Shown: positions 15,214 through 22,452, counted from the first letter of the stretch. The stretch is DNA of 41,554 nt from Lactobacillus sp. (GCA_022651245.1 JALCQM010000027.1:1-41554), one strand, 5' to 3'. Translations and numbers: made by a program. Notes: generated from the sequence alone by a model not told the origin.

Positions 15214-15894
15214 ATGACAAGTAAACCAGACTTTGACGGGACGTACATCACGTTCCCGACCGGGCGGCTTTCGCTGACCGAAGTGCAACAAATTTTTAAC
15301 ACCATTCCGTTTGAAATCGACTTGATCGACCATACCGACCGGTTCACCTATTACTCGGATAAGCCCAACCGCGAACACGTGCGCACCGTTGACCAGTTGA
15401 ACGAGACGGTGGCCGAATGTCATCCGGCCCGGGTGTTGCCGATCGTCATGAAGATCATCGACAGCTTCAAAGACGGCACGCGGGACTTCGTGGCTCGGCC
15501 GCTGGTCATGCACGGACACCGCGTTTTCATCCAGTATTACGCCTTGCGTGATGTGGATGGCGCCTACCTGGGCACGATCGAGTTCACAGGTAGCGCCGAG
15601 CCGATTTTGACCGCCTATGAAAAAGGTGGCTGGTCAGACGCGTCAAGTGGCGCCTCTGCGGCTGATGGTAAAACCGGTGCACCAACGGATGCTATCAGTG
15701 GCGCTTCTGAAACGGCAGCCACCCCAGTCGTCGATGCGACCACAGGGGCTTCCGAAACCGAAGCGGCACCAGTCGTTGATGCGACCAGCGGGGCCTCCGA
15801 AACGGACGCTGCCCCTCAAGTCGATGCCACCAGTGGGGCGTCAGAAACCCCGGCTAATGGGAATCAGCCAGGACCGTTCACCTATGACCTGTAG
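15214..15894 (+). CDS. PAS-domain protein 2 with five flavinylation-like C-terminal motifs
   Basis: 226 residues from the ATG at 15214, chosen because GGAGG (15204-15208) would lie inside the gene if the ATG at 15202 were used. It is a paralogue of the protein at 10357, roughly 70% identical by eye over the first 150 residues, including K-P-N-R-E-H-V-R-T, C-H-P-A (Cys 69, His 70), F-K-D-G-T, G-H-R-V-F-I-Q-Y-Y-A-L-R-D and G-T-I-E-F-T-G-S-A-E-P-I-L. The tail has D-A-x-[ST]-G-A-S motifs at residues 142-148, 159-165, 174-180, 189-195 and 204-210; the last four recur every 15 residues. No signal peptide or membrane segment is seen. It is the last gene of the pox operon, 30 nt after the FAD synthetase. 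Proposed role: acceptor of several covalent FMN groups, or a redox sensor (inference). Confidence 0.8.
   Translation: MTSKPDFDGTYITFPTGRLSLTEVQQIFNTIPFEIDLIDHTDRFTYYSDKPNREHVRTVDQLNETVAECHPARVLPIVMKIIDSFKDGTRDFVARPLVMHGHRVFIQYYALRDVDGAYLGTIEFTGSAEPILTAYEKGGWSDASSGASAADGKTGAPTDAISGASETAATPVVDATTGASETEAAPVVDATSGASETDAAPQVDATSGASETPANGNQPGPFTYDL
15637..15843 (+). repeat. 15-codon tandem repeats with D-A-x-[ST]-G-A-S motif in PAS protein 2
   Basis: Motifs start at 15637, 15688, 15733, 15778 and 15823. The last four are exactly 45 nt apart, with spacer residues such as E-T-E-A-A-P-V-V. The regular period points to recent tandem duplication, unlike the irregular spacing in PAS protein 1. A degenerate D-G-K-T-G-A-P lies between motifs 1 and 2. 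Confidence 0.85.
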
Positions 15895-15930
15895 GGTCGG
15901 TGGTTGGTGTGACTAATCTGAGCAGACCAA

Positions 15931-15967
15931 AAAAGCGCGTCAGCCTTGTAGGGGTTGACGCGCTTTT
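15931..15967 (+). terminator. Bidirectional terminator between the pox operon and the dehydrogenase
   Basis: A perfect 12-bp stem AAAAGCGCGTCA (15931-15942) with TGACGCGCTTTT (15956-15967). The A and T ends let it work on both strands for the convergent genes. Confidence 0.85.
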
Positions 15968-15995
15968 GGGTTCAAGATAAGGGTTAAAACCGTCG

Positions 15996-16943
15996 TCAGT
16001 CGACACGGTTGATGGGGGTGTTGGCGAAGAAGGCGGTGATGTTGTCGCCGACCATCCGGACCAGGCGCCGACGCGTTTCGAGGCCCCGCCAGCCGATGTG
16101 TGGCGTGACGATCACGTTAGGCAAGGTGAACAGCGGACTGTCAGGCGCCAGCGGTTCGTGTTCTTGCACGTCTAAGCCGGCGCCGGCGATGGTGTGCGCT
16201 TGTAGCGCCTGGATCAAGGCCGCTTCGTCGATCAACCCGCCGCGAGCGGTATTGATCAAGAAGCTGGTGGGCTTCATTGTGGCCAAGGTGTCGGCGTTGA
16301 GCATGTGGTGGGTCGCTGCGGTCAACGGGAGGTTCAAGGACACGAAGTCACTGTTAGCCAAGAGGTCGGCCTGGGTGGTGAAGTGGATCCCGTCACGATC
16401 AGAACGCGGGGTGCGCGTCGCGACTAAAATGTGCATGTCTAAGGCTTGCGCGATTTGGATCACTTTTTGGCCAATGTGACCGAACCCGATCACGCCTAGC
16501 GTCTTATCGTTGAGTTCGATGTGTTCGACCATGAGGTGCTGGCTAAAATTGGCCTCGTTACCTTGCGCGAGCATCGTCAGCTGTTGTTGCATGCTGCTGG
16601 CTAGGTTCAGCAGCAGCATGATCGCCGTGTGGGCCACGCGCTGGGTGCTGTATTCGGGAATGTTGGTGAGGGCGATGCCCTTGGCGCGCAAGGCGTCTAA
16701 GTCGTGATTGTTATAGCCTGTCCCGGCTTCGACGACGAGTTTGACGCTATCGGGGAACTGTTGCACGATAGCGCCAGGAACGGGCATTTCTTTGGTCACG
16801 ATCACCGTGGCCCCGGCGACGCGTGCCAGTATCTGGTCTGTGGTGGTCGTCGGATAGACCACCACGTCTTGCGCAATGCTGGACCAGTCGATGTTGTGAT
16901 CATAGTTGACGACTTCACCGTTGAGAACGACGACTTTTGCCAT
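15996..16943 (-). CDS. D-isomer-specific 2-hydroxyacid dehydrogenase
   Basis: 315 residues. The NAD domain is marked by L-G-V-I-G-F-G-H-I-G-Q-K-V (about 149-161). Active-site residues of the family are visible: Arg in N-T-A-R-G-G-L-I-D (about 232-240), Glu in D-V-Q-E-H-E-P-L, and His in T-P-H-I-G-W (about 284-289). Members reduce 2-oxoacids to D-2-hydroxyacids or oxidise phosphoglycerate; the substrate is not determined by the sequence. TTAGGAGG precedes the ATG and its own promoter is present. It is convergent with the pox operon. Given the setting, a D-lactate-like or glyoxylate/hydroxypyruvate-type substrate is possible, but this is a guess. Confidence 0.88.
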   Translation of the reverse strand: MAKVVVLNGEVVNYDHNIDWSSIAQDVVVYPTTTTDQILARVAGATVIVTKEMPVPGAIVQQFPDSVKLVVEAGTGYNNHDLDALRAKGIALTNIPEYSTQRVAHTAIMLLLNLASSMQQQLTMLAQGNEANFSQHLMVEHIELNDKTLGVIGFGHIGQKVIQIAQALDMHILVATRTPRSDRDGIHFTTQADLLANSDFVSLNLPLTAATHHMLNADTLATMKPTSFLINTARGGLIDEAALIQALQAHTIAGAGLDVQEHEPLAPDSPLFTLPNVIVTPHIGWRGLETRRRLVRMVGDNITAFFANTPINRVD

Positions 16944-16972
16944 GAATTTTTTCCTCCTAAGGGATTTTCTTC

Positions 16973-17010
16973 ATTATAAGCCGGGTTCAAGGTAGATGCC
17001 AAAATTTGGC
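16973..17010 (-). promoter_or_regulatory. Promoter of the 2-hydroxyacid dehydrogenase with palindrome at the -35 box
   Basis: On the minus strand -35 TTGGCA (complement of 16997-17002) and a perfect -10 TATAAT (complement of 16973-16978) are 18 nt apart. GCCAAAATTTGGC (16998-17010) is a perfect palindrome around a central base and overlaps the -35, so it is a plausible operator. Confidence 0.65.
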
Positions 17011-17029
17011 CTGTGTTCGCGTCAGCCCG

Positions 17030-17376
17030 AAAAAAAACGTGGACAGCACAACAAAGACACGTCGGGTTTCCCCAAAACGTGTCCCGGGCAGTGCCTCAAG
17101 TGTCGAGGTGCGGTTGCCGATCCGCGATTTGTGTGGTTACGGTGCCTGAGTTTGCGCTCAGGACTGGGATAACAGCGGCCTCACGCGGGTTTGTCCCGCC
17201 ATGAGGGTCGTACGCCAGACGTCTCGCCAGTGCCCAATCAGTTCTAGGCCATCTTCGGGATCTATCCTTAAGCGTGTGTGGAGGCCGACAAGGAGCATCG
17301 ACTGGCACCCCCACTGTTACAACTGGGAAAGCATATGGAGTGCGCACCACCATACCCAGCCGCATTAGCTAATGTC
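17030..17376 (-). ncRNA. Candidate structured non-coding RNA of unknown class
   Basis: This GC-rich stretch of about 340 nt has no credible protein. On the minus strand an extended -10 TGGTATACT (TATACT is the complement of 17377-17382) would start transcription near 17370. Within it are many compact stems: CCTGAG/CTCAGG, GCGGG/CCCGC, CCTC/GAGG and others. It ends in a hairpin GACACGT...ACGTGTC (17056-17083) and a second possible stem ACGTG/CACGT (17037-17062) followed directly by eight T. The two stems share the segment at 17058-17062 and are mutually exclusive, as in attenuators. I do not recognise tmRNA, RNase P, SRP, 6S or T-box signatures. It could be a free RNA or a leader of the dehydrogenase gene, although that gene has its own promoter. 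Confidence 0.5.
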
Positions 17377-17468
17377 AGTATACCAATTTTTGCCATAAAT
17401 GGAACCCCTTACACAAACATTTACACAACATTTACAAAAAGTAAGTGCGACTGATCATCGGGTTGCCG

Positions 17469-18416
17469 TTACCCCCGGAAATAGGCGAGGTGTGTGACCT
17501 CTTTGGCGATCGCCTGGATCTGGGTGAAGTCGGCGGCTGGGGTCGTCGTCATGATCGCCAAGACGAAGCGCTGGCCGTCGGGGAGCGTGACGGTCGCGGC
17601 ATCGCTGGTGCTGTTGCCTAGTTGGCCCGTAACGTTTTGAATCTTGGCTTTAGGCAAGAGTTGGGTCACGCCAGCAGGGATCCCGCGGCGCTCGACTTGT
17701 GCTGCCAGGTCTTGCAAGACGCGTTGTTGCATGCGTTGGTGAGCAAAGGGCGCCTGGTGATCGGCGAGTTTGCGTAGCAAGTTGGCTAGGTCGTTGGTCG
17801 TTGTGTGGTCTTCGGTCACATCACTAAAGGCTGGGGTCAAGTCAAGTTTTTTTAGGTAGTGGTTGACGGTGCCTTTGCCATAGCGGGTCAGTATGGTATT
17901 GGCGTAATAGGGCCCGTTATTGGCGAGCATCATGTGCATGCCAGCGGAATCGCTTGCGGTCCAAATTTTCTCCCCAGTGGCTTGCAAGTGGCTGAGATAG
18001 GCGGCGAGCGCGAGGTGGGCGCTAGCCCCGGCCAAGCGGGCTTGACTGCCTTGGGCAACCGTCGCGACGCTCCCGGCAACGTTGAGGGGGTCGGTGCGCT
18101 TAGCCGCCGTTGAACCGGGTACAGGCGTCAGGTTATAAAAGGTGACGCTGGTATCCGTGGTGGTGGTGACCTGGCGAAGGTAGTGATGCAGACGCGCACG
18201 GATGGTCGCGACTGGGACCTGGGTGTTTGCCGGGATGGTCGCCGCAGGGGTGGGTAAAGCAGCGGGTGGCAACTGTAATTGCGTCACCGTTGCCGGAAGG
18301 GTCACCTTGGAGGGGGCGACCGTGGTGACCAAGTAAAACGTTGACAAAGCGACGACCAATAAGGTGCTGCCGAGCAGCAAAGCCGGTGTGCGGTATTGCG
18401 GTTTTAGACGGACCAT
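17469..18416 (-). CDS. Membrane-anchored class A beta-lactamase-fold protein without catalytic motifs
   Basis: 315 residues. An N-terminal membrane anchor (about 12-32) is followed by a Pro/Thr/Ala-rich linker and an extracellular domain. The overall order (A-G-A-S-A-H-L-A-L, L-A-N-N-G-P-Y-Y-A-N-T-I-L, N-V-T-G-Q-L-G-N) parallels the class A serine-hydrolase landmarks SxxK, SDN and KTG, but the key residues are replaced: A-S-A-H in place of S-x-x-K, A-N-N in place of S-D-N. It is therefore probably not an active hydrolase; a binding or scaffolding role at the cell wall is a guess. AGGAGGGG precedes the ATG. It is divergently arranged with the probably active relative at 18584. Confidence 0.65.
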   Translation of the reverse strand: MVRLKPQYRTPALLLGSTLLVVALSTFYLVTTVAPSKVTLPATVTQLQLPPAALPTPAATIPANTQVPVATIRARLHHYLRQVTTTTDTSVTFYNLTPVPGSTAAKRTDPLNVAGSVATVAQGSQARLAGASAHLALAAYLSHLQATGEKIWTASDSAGMHMMLANNGPYYANTILTRYGKGTVNHYLKKLDLTPAFSDVTEDHTTTNDLANLLRKLADHQAPFAHQRMQQRVLQDLAAQVERRGIPAGVTQLLPKAKIQNVTGQLGNSTSDAATVTLPDGQRFVLAIMTTTPAADFTQIQAIAKEVTHLAYFRG

Positions 18417-18531
18417 AAGCCCCTCCTTTCTGCGTTACCTTTATGATAATATCAAAAAAAAAAAAACAATATCAAGATTTATGACATCACGATGTTTTCA
18501 CGTCTTGGTGGCACCAGGAGCAAGAAAGCAT

Positions 18532-18545
18532 AGAAAGCGCTTTGC
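18532..18545 (+). promoter_or_regulatory. Weak cre-like site before the serine hydrolase gene
   Basis: AGAAAGCGCTTTGC matches 11 of 14 cre positions, the core AAAGCGCTTT being a perfect palindrome. It lies about 40 nt before the start. A run of 12 A (about 18454-18465) occurs in the same intergenic region. Confidence 0.35.
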
Positions 18546-18583
18546 TGATATGCCATAATATTAGCGAAAGGAGATGGTGAGTG

Positions 18584-19486
18584 ATGGCCAAACCACGACG
18601 GCACTTAAAGAAAAGCGTCAAGCGGACTTTGTGGGGGATTTTAGTGGTGCTCTTCGCCTTGGTGGCGGTGCATCACTACCGGGCGCGCCCACAAGTCGCA
18701 GACTCGAAACCGGCGACGCACACGGTCGCCACGACCACCAAAGCGGCACCGGCACCGTCTAAAGCGGCGGTGCAAAAGGCGCTAACGGCTAAATGGCAAG
18801 CCATCCTGGCCGCGCATCCGGACACGCCGATTTCAGTGGCGGTGTATTCGCCACAGTCTGGGGCGTTGGTGGCGCTGAATAACCACAAAACCACCCCGCA
18901 CACCACGGCCAGCATCGTGAAGGTGGCGATGCTGGTGCAGCTGCTGCACGTCCACCATGCCGCCGGTGAAACCTTAACGGCCACGGAGCACAGTTATGCA
19001 GAAGCAGCGATTCAAAATAGTGACAACGCGGCAGCCACAGGCTTGTATCGCGCCATTGGCGATAGCCAAGGGCTGACGACGTTGTTTGCCAACTTGAAGA
19101 TGACCAACTCGGTGGCCAACGCCAACGGCTGGGTCTTGACCACCACCACGGCCAGCGACCAGTTGCGGTTGTTGAACCAGATCTTCTACGCCAAAGACTA
19201 CCTCTCGAGCGCTTCACGCGCGTACCTCAAAACGGAAATGGGGCAGATCGAAGCCGATCAGCAATGGGGCGTTTCGGCAGGCAGTACCACCTTTCAGCTG
19301 AAAAATGGCTGGCGACAAAACGGCGATAACACCTGGATCGTCAATAGCATCGGCCATCTAGGAACTGGGAAGCGCAGCTGCACGATCGCCGTTTTGACGG
19401 ATGACAATACGAGCTTAAAACAAGGCATTCGCCTCGTCGAGCAGTTTGCGCGCGCTGCAGGCACGACTTTAGCACTGCCGCAGTAA
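18584..19486 (+). CDS. Membrane-anchored serine hydrolase of class A beta-lactamase fold
   Basis: 300 residues from the ATG at 18584, with AAAGGAG about 10 nt upstream; a GTG one codon earlier is open. A basic N-terminus and membrane anchor (about 14-30) place the rest outside the cell. The three active-site elements are present: T-A-S-I-V-K-V-A (S-x-x-K, about 110-117), Q-N-S-D-N-A-A (S-D-N, about 142-148), and L-K-N-G-W in place of K-T-G. Members cleave beta-lactams or peptidoglycan-related peptides; resistance is not implied, since lactobacilli carry many such proteins of unknown substrate. The Lys-Asn-Gly form of the third motif is unusual. It is followed by a very strong terminator. Confidence 0.8.
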   Translation: MAKPRRHLKKSVKRTLWGILVVLFALVAVHHYRARPQVADSKPATHTVATTTKAAPAPSKAAVQKALTAKWQAILAAHPDTPISVAVYSPQSGALVALNNHKTTPHTTASIVKVAMLVQLLHVHHAAGETLTATEHSYAEAAIQNSDNAAATGLYRAIGDSQGLTTLFANLKMTNSVANANGWVLTTTTASDQLRLLNQIFYAKDYLSSASRAYLKTEMGQIEADQQWGVSAGSTTFQLKNGWRQNGDNTWIVNSIGHLGTGKRSCTIAVLTDDNTSLKQGIRLVEQFARAAGTTLALPQ

Positions 19487-19509
19487 GGGCGATTCCCACG
19501 AGGCCACTC

Positions 19510-19564
19510 AAAAACGCCAGCGGCTTGCGATTCGGTTAACGGATCGCAAGCCGCTGGCGTTTTT
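19510..19564 (+). terminator. Very strong bidirectional terminator
   Basis: A perfect 22-bp stem (arms 19510-19531 and 19543-19564) with an 11-nt loop, A-rich on the left and T-rich on the right, between convergent genes. Confidence 0.95.
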
Positions 19565-19571
19565 AGTGGTG

Positions 19572-19868
19572 TCAGCTAAAGATCAATGGATTTTGCCCGG
19601 TCCAGTTCAAGTAATACAAGAAGACCAAAAGCGCGTTGGCGATCAAGGATAAGACGATCACGGCGAAGCGCAACGTGAAGACGTGCCGCCAGGTGTCGTA
19701 GTTAAAGCGGCCTTTGCGCTGGCCGCGGTAGCTGAAGGTCATCACCAACAACAGCACGGCTAAGACGATCTGGAGCACAAGCCCAGGTGTGTAAAACCCG
19801 GCGGCTTGGCGTTGGACGTACCAGCCGCCGGCAGCAATGAGATCAATGAGTAGCGCGAGAAATGGCAT
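19572..19868 (-). CDS. Small membrane protein, unknown
   Basis: 98 residues with three likely membrane segments (about 3-18, 27-45 and 66-88) separated by a basic cytoplasmic loop Y-R-G-Q-R-K-G-R-F-N-Y-D-T-W-R. No family recognised. Minus-strand GGGGGACCC lies before the ATG, a passable ribosome site. The next gene on the strand is upstream at 19930-20340, so the two could be cotranscribed. The strong terminator immediately follows its stop codon. Confidence 0.6.
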   Translation of the reverse strand: MPFLALLIDLIAAGGWYVQRQAAGFYTPGLVLQIVLAVLLLVMTFSYRGQRKGRFNYDTWRHVFTLRFAVIVLSLIANALLVFLYYLNWTGQNPLIFS

Positions 19869-19929
19869 GAAGGGTCCCCCTGTGAATTATCGTTAACTTG
19901 ATGATACCGAAATCTGCGGGGAACAGCAA

Positions 19930-20340
19930 CTAGCGCCGGTCGCTTGCCGTGCTGAAAGGCCAGATCTTGATGTGCCGAATGGCGCTGATCGGGACTGTAC
20001 GCGCGCCAATCGTGACGTGGTCGGCGTTATCGTGGCCGCTGACTTGGCCGCTCCAAGGCGAAAAAGCGTGCCCATCAGGGTCGCGCGCGCTAAGCTGGGC
20101 CGTCACGGTTTGGTGGTTGGCGTAAGCCTTAGCGAGTTGGGCGCGCACGGTCGGCTGGTCTTGTGGCGGTAGCCAGGTGGCCGGGCCACTGGTCGCCGCC
20201 GTTTGTTTCAGCGCGGCGGTATGATCGGAAAGAAAGTAGCCTTGCCACTTGCGCATGCCGCGGTCGCGGTAGTGTTCTTGAAAAAAATCGGCGACTAATG
20301 CGTTGAACGCGTCTTCGCCGATCTCGTCTGCATAAGTCAT
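19930..20340 (-). CDS. Conserved-type hypothetical protein, possibly YolD-like
   Basis: 136 residues, soluble. The C-terminal half, with S-G-Q-V-S-G-H-D-N-A-D-H-V-T-I-G-A-R-T-V-P-I-S-A-I-R-H-I, resembles in pattern the small beta-sheet YolD-like proteins, where a short G-x-I strand is followed by P-x-x-x-I; this is a pattern impression only. The N-terminal half is acidic and then basic, with W-Q-G-Y-F-L-S-D-H. GAGGTGAGCAG upstream of the ATG is a good ribosome site. Function unknown. Confidence 0.55.
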   Translation of the reverse strand: MTYADEIGEDAFNALVADFFQEHYRDRGMRKWQGYFLSDHTAALKQTAATSGPATWLPPQDQPTVRAQLAKAYANHQTVTAQLSARDPDGHAFSPWSGQVSGHDNADHVTIGARTVPISAIRHIKIWPFSTASDRR

Positions 20341-20379
20341 CTGCTCACCTCTGATGATCAGTATACAAACAAACGTTCG

Positions 20380-21135
20380 CTACTGCAACTGGTAGGCGAA
20401 AAAGTCGGCGGTGCCGGGCAAGGCGAAGTCGGCATAATCCATGGCGTGGCCAGTGCCGGGGACGACGTGGATGGTGATGTCACTGCCGTTGGCTGCGGCG
20501 TGTTCGACGAAGCGCAAGGCACTGGGGAGCGGCGCGAGCTCATCGGTGCTGGTGTACAACACGGTGGGGCCAAGCTGCGGCGTCAGGTGTTCCAGCGGGT
20601 TAACGGCGGCTAAATGTTCAGCGCTTAAGTCCCCGAGGTACGCTTGCAACACATATTTGTAAAAGGCGTCGTTGACTTGGTGCCGATCGCCTTGCGCCGC
20701 CACGTCGGGACGAACATCGGGGTGTTGTTGTACCCAGGTGGCAAAATCGACCAGTGGGCTCCACGCGACAGTCGGCCAGCCGGTCGCCAGACTTTGGGTC
20801 AAGGCCATGGTGCCACCGGCAGAAGCGCCGAGCAGGCCGATCCGTTGGCGATCGAAGTCGTGTGGCGAGTCCAGTAACCACTGGCAAAAATCTCTTAAGT
20901 CGGTTTGGGCGGCAGGAAAATGGTGGGCGGGGGCGAGCCGGAAGTTAGGAATCGCCACGAAGTAACCGCGTTTGGCGAAGTAATCCCCGATCGCTGCGGC
21001 GTTTTGTTTATCGCCGCGGATCCAACCGCCGCCGTGAATGAAGATCACGACGGGTGCCTTGGCGGTACCGGGTAGGTAAAGGTCGGCTTTTTGTAATGGG
21101 TCGCTACCGTAAGCGACATCTTTTAAAATGGTCAT
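20380..21135 (-). CDS. Alpha/beta-hydrolase, HSL/carboxylesterase type
   Basis: 251 residues from the ATG at 21135, where GGAGGG lies just upstream; an open frame extends further but has no ribosome site and overlaps the divergent gene. The oxyanion-hole motif H-G-G-G-W (about 36-40), the nucleophile elbow G-A-S-A-G-G (about 106-111), an Asp in the S-T-D-E-L region and the His in P-G-T-G-H-A-M-D form the expected catalytic triad. The H-G-G-G form places it with acetyl- or arylesterases of the hormone-sensitive lipase group. The ester substrate is unknown. No signal peptide, so cytoplasmic. Confidence 0.85.
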   Translation of the reverse strand: MTILKDVAYGSDPLQKADLYLPGTAKAPVVIFIHGGGWIRGDKQNAAAIGDYFAKRGYFVAIPNFRLAPAHHFPAAQTDLRDFCQWLLDSPHDFDRQRIGLLGASAGGTMALTQSLATGWPTVAWSPLVDFATWVQQHPDVRPDVAAQGDRHQVNDAFYKYVLQAYLGDLSAEHLAAVNPLEHLTPQLGPTVLYTSTDELAPLPSALRFVEHAAANGSDITIHVVPGTGHAMDYADFALPGTADFFAYQLQ

Positions 21136-21232
21136 CGCGTGCCCTCCATTAATTATTATCTTTACCATAGTGCATCTGCCCACCTTTTGGCAAACGGCCA
21201 GTCGTGCTAGACTACCCTTAACGGAGGAAGCC

Positions 21233-22087
21233 ATGCCATTCACATTCACTTATACCGCAACGCAAGAGACGACCGTCAAGCGCTTATTGGCCGCCCAAGG
21301 GGTGAGTCACCGCTTGTTACGCAAATTGTTTGACGCCCAGTGCGTCACCCTTGATCACCACGCGGTCCGCAACGTGGCCGTGCATCCCGGCCAAAAGGTG
21401 ACCATGACCCTGCCGCCAGAAGCGGGGCTGGCGATCAGCCACGAACCGGTGGCCGTCACGTTGGAAACCGCTAATTGGCTGATCGTGAATAAACCCGCCG
21501 GCCTCGCCAGTGTGCCGGGGCCTAGCCAGCCGACCGACAGCTTATTGAACCGCATCGGCGGCTTTTTGCAGCAAGAAGGGATCGCAGGGCCGCAACCGGC
21601 GATCATCACCCGATTAGACCGAGACACGACCGGCTTAGTGCTGGTGGCCAAGCACGCCTTTGCGCAAGGCCGCCTCGATGCCCTCGGGGTCAACCAAGCC
21701 GTCAGCAAAACGTATCTCGCCGTGGTCGGTGGCACCCCGGCGCCGAGCGGCCATTTGACGTGGCCGTTAGCCAAGGCCGCTGATGGCATCCATCGGGAGG
21801 TGCGCGCTGATGGCCAAGCTGCGGTGACGGACTACCAGGTAGTCACGCAAGGACCACATGCGGCGGTAGTGCGGGTGAAGCTCGTGACCGGGCGGACCCA
21901 CCAGATCCGCGCGCATTTTGCCTACATGGGCCACCCCCTCATCGGCGATGCCTTGTACGGTGGTGATACCCGCGTATTTACCCGCCAGCTGCTACAGGCC
22001 AGTGAACTCCAACTGACGGACCCATTCACAAGCCAGGTGCTCAGTGCGGTCTTGCCGCAGCCGGCGGCGTGGCAGGCAGCCTTGTAG
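21233..22087 (+). CDS. RluA/RluD-family pseudouridine synthase
   Basis: 284 residues from the ATG at 21233, preceded by ACGGAGGAAG. An S4-like N-terminal domain (about 12-65) is followed by the catalytic domain. The segment I-I-T-R-L-D-R-D-T-T-G-L (about 125-136) contains the catalytic Asp of the R-L-D family motif; N-K-P-A-G-L and G-R-T-H-Q-I-R-A-H are the other conserved blocks. It converts uridine to pseudouridine in 23S rRNA or tRNA; the exact site cannot be told. It is divergent from the esterase and followed by rpmG with its own promoter. Confidence 0.9.
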   Translation: MPFTFTYTATQETTVKRLLAAQGVSHRLLRKLFDAQCVTLDHHAVRNVAVHPGQKVTMTLPPEAGLAISHEPVAVTLETANWLIVNKPAGLASVPGPSQPTDSLLNRIGGFLQQEGIAGPQPAIITRLDRDTTGLVLVAKHAFAQGRLDALGVNQAVSKTYLAVVGGTPAPSGHLTWPLAKAADGIHREVRADGQAAVTDYQVVTQGPHAAVVRVKLVTGRTHQIRAHFAYMGHPLIGDALYGGDTRVFTRQLLQASELQLTDPFTSQVLSAVLPQPAAWQAAL

Positions 22088-22105
22088 CGGTGTCAAATTA
22101 ACGCC

Positions 22106-22133
22106 TTGACAAATGCCGGAATTCCGCTATGAT
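22106..22133 (+). promoter_or_regulatory. rpmG promoter
   Basis: TTGACA (22106-22111) and TATGAT (22128-22133) are 16 nt apart, about 39 nt before the start codon. Confidence 0.8.
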
Positions 22134-22171
22134 TAATAAGTTAGTTTAAATCTAAAAGCGAGGTGAAGAAC

Positions 22172-22324
22172 ATGCGTGATAACATTTTACTTGCATGTGC
22201 TGAAACCGGCGAACGGATCTACCTGACTTCTAAGAACAAGCGTAACACGCCAGACCGTCTTTCTTTGAAGAAGTATTCTCCAAAGTTGCGCAAGCGCGTT
22301 ACCTTTACCGAAGTTAAAAAGTAA
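22172..22324 (+). CDS. rpmG: 50S ribosomal protein L33
   Basis: 50 residues, beginning [15 protein letters not shown] and ending V-T-F-T-E-V-K-K, with the characteristic [15 protein letters not shown]. Only one cysteine is present, so it is the zinc-free (C-) form; Firmicutes often carry a zinc-binding paralogue elsewhere for zinc-dependent exchange. GAGGTGAAG lies before the ATG. It has its own promoter and terminator. Confidence 0.97.
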   Translation: MRDNILLACAETGERIYLTSKNKRNTPDRLSLKKYSPKLRKRVTFTEVKK

Positions 22325-22354
22325 TCCTTCGTCGTCTACGGCCGTGACGACTGA

Positions 22355-22389
22355 CCGCCGCATCAACTTATTGATGCGACGGTTTTTTT
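22355..22389 (+). terminator. Terminator after rpmG
   Basis: CCGCCGCATCAA (22355-22366) pairs with TTGATGCGACGG (22371-22382), followed by seven T. Confidence 0.93.
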
Positions 22390-22452
22390 GTGGCCAAACC
22401 CGCGTACTTGGCGGTAAATAACGTATAATGAACAATAATGGAGGTGGCCGGA

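Noticed and set aside
15996-16943. Dehydrogenase as part of the lactate/pyruvate oxidase module
   Set aside because: It is convergent, separated by a strong bidirectional terminator, and has its own promoter, so functional linkage is not supported.
17096-17365. 89-codon open frame on the minus strand in the non-coding region upstream of the dehydrogenase
   Set aside because: No ribosome site and no protein-like composition; the stretch is better explained as structured RNA.
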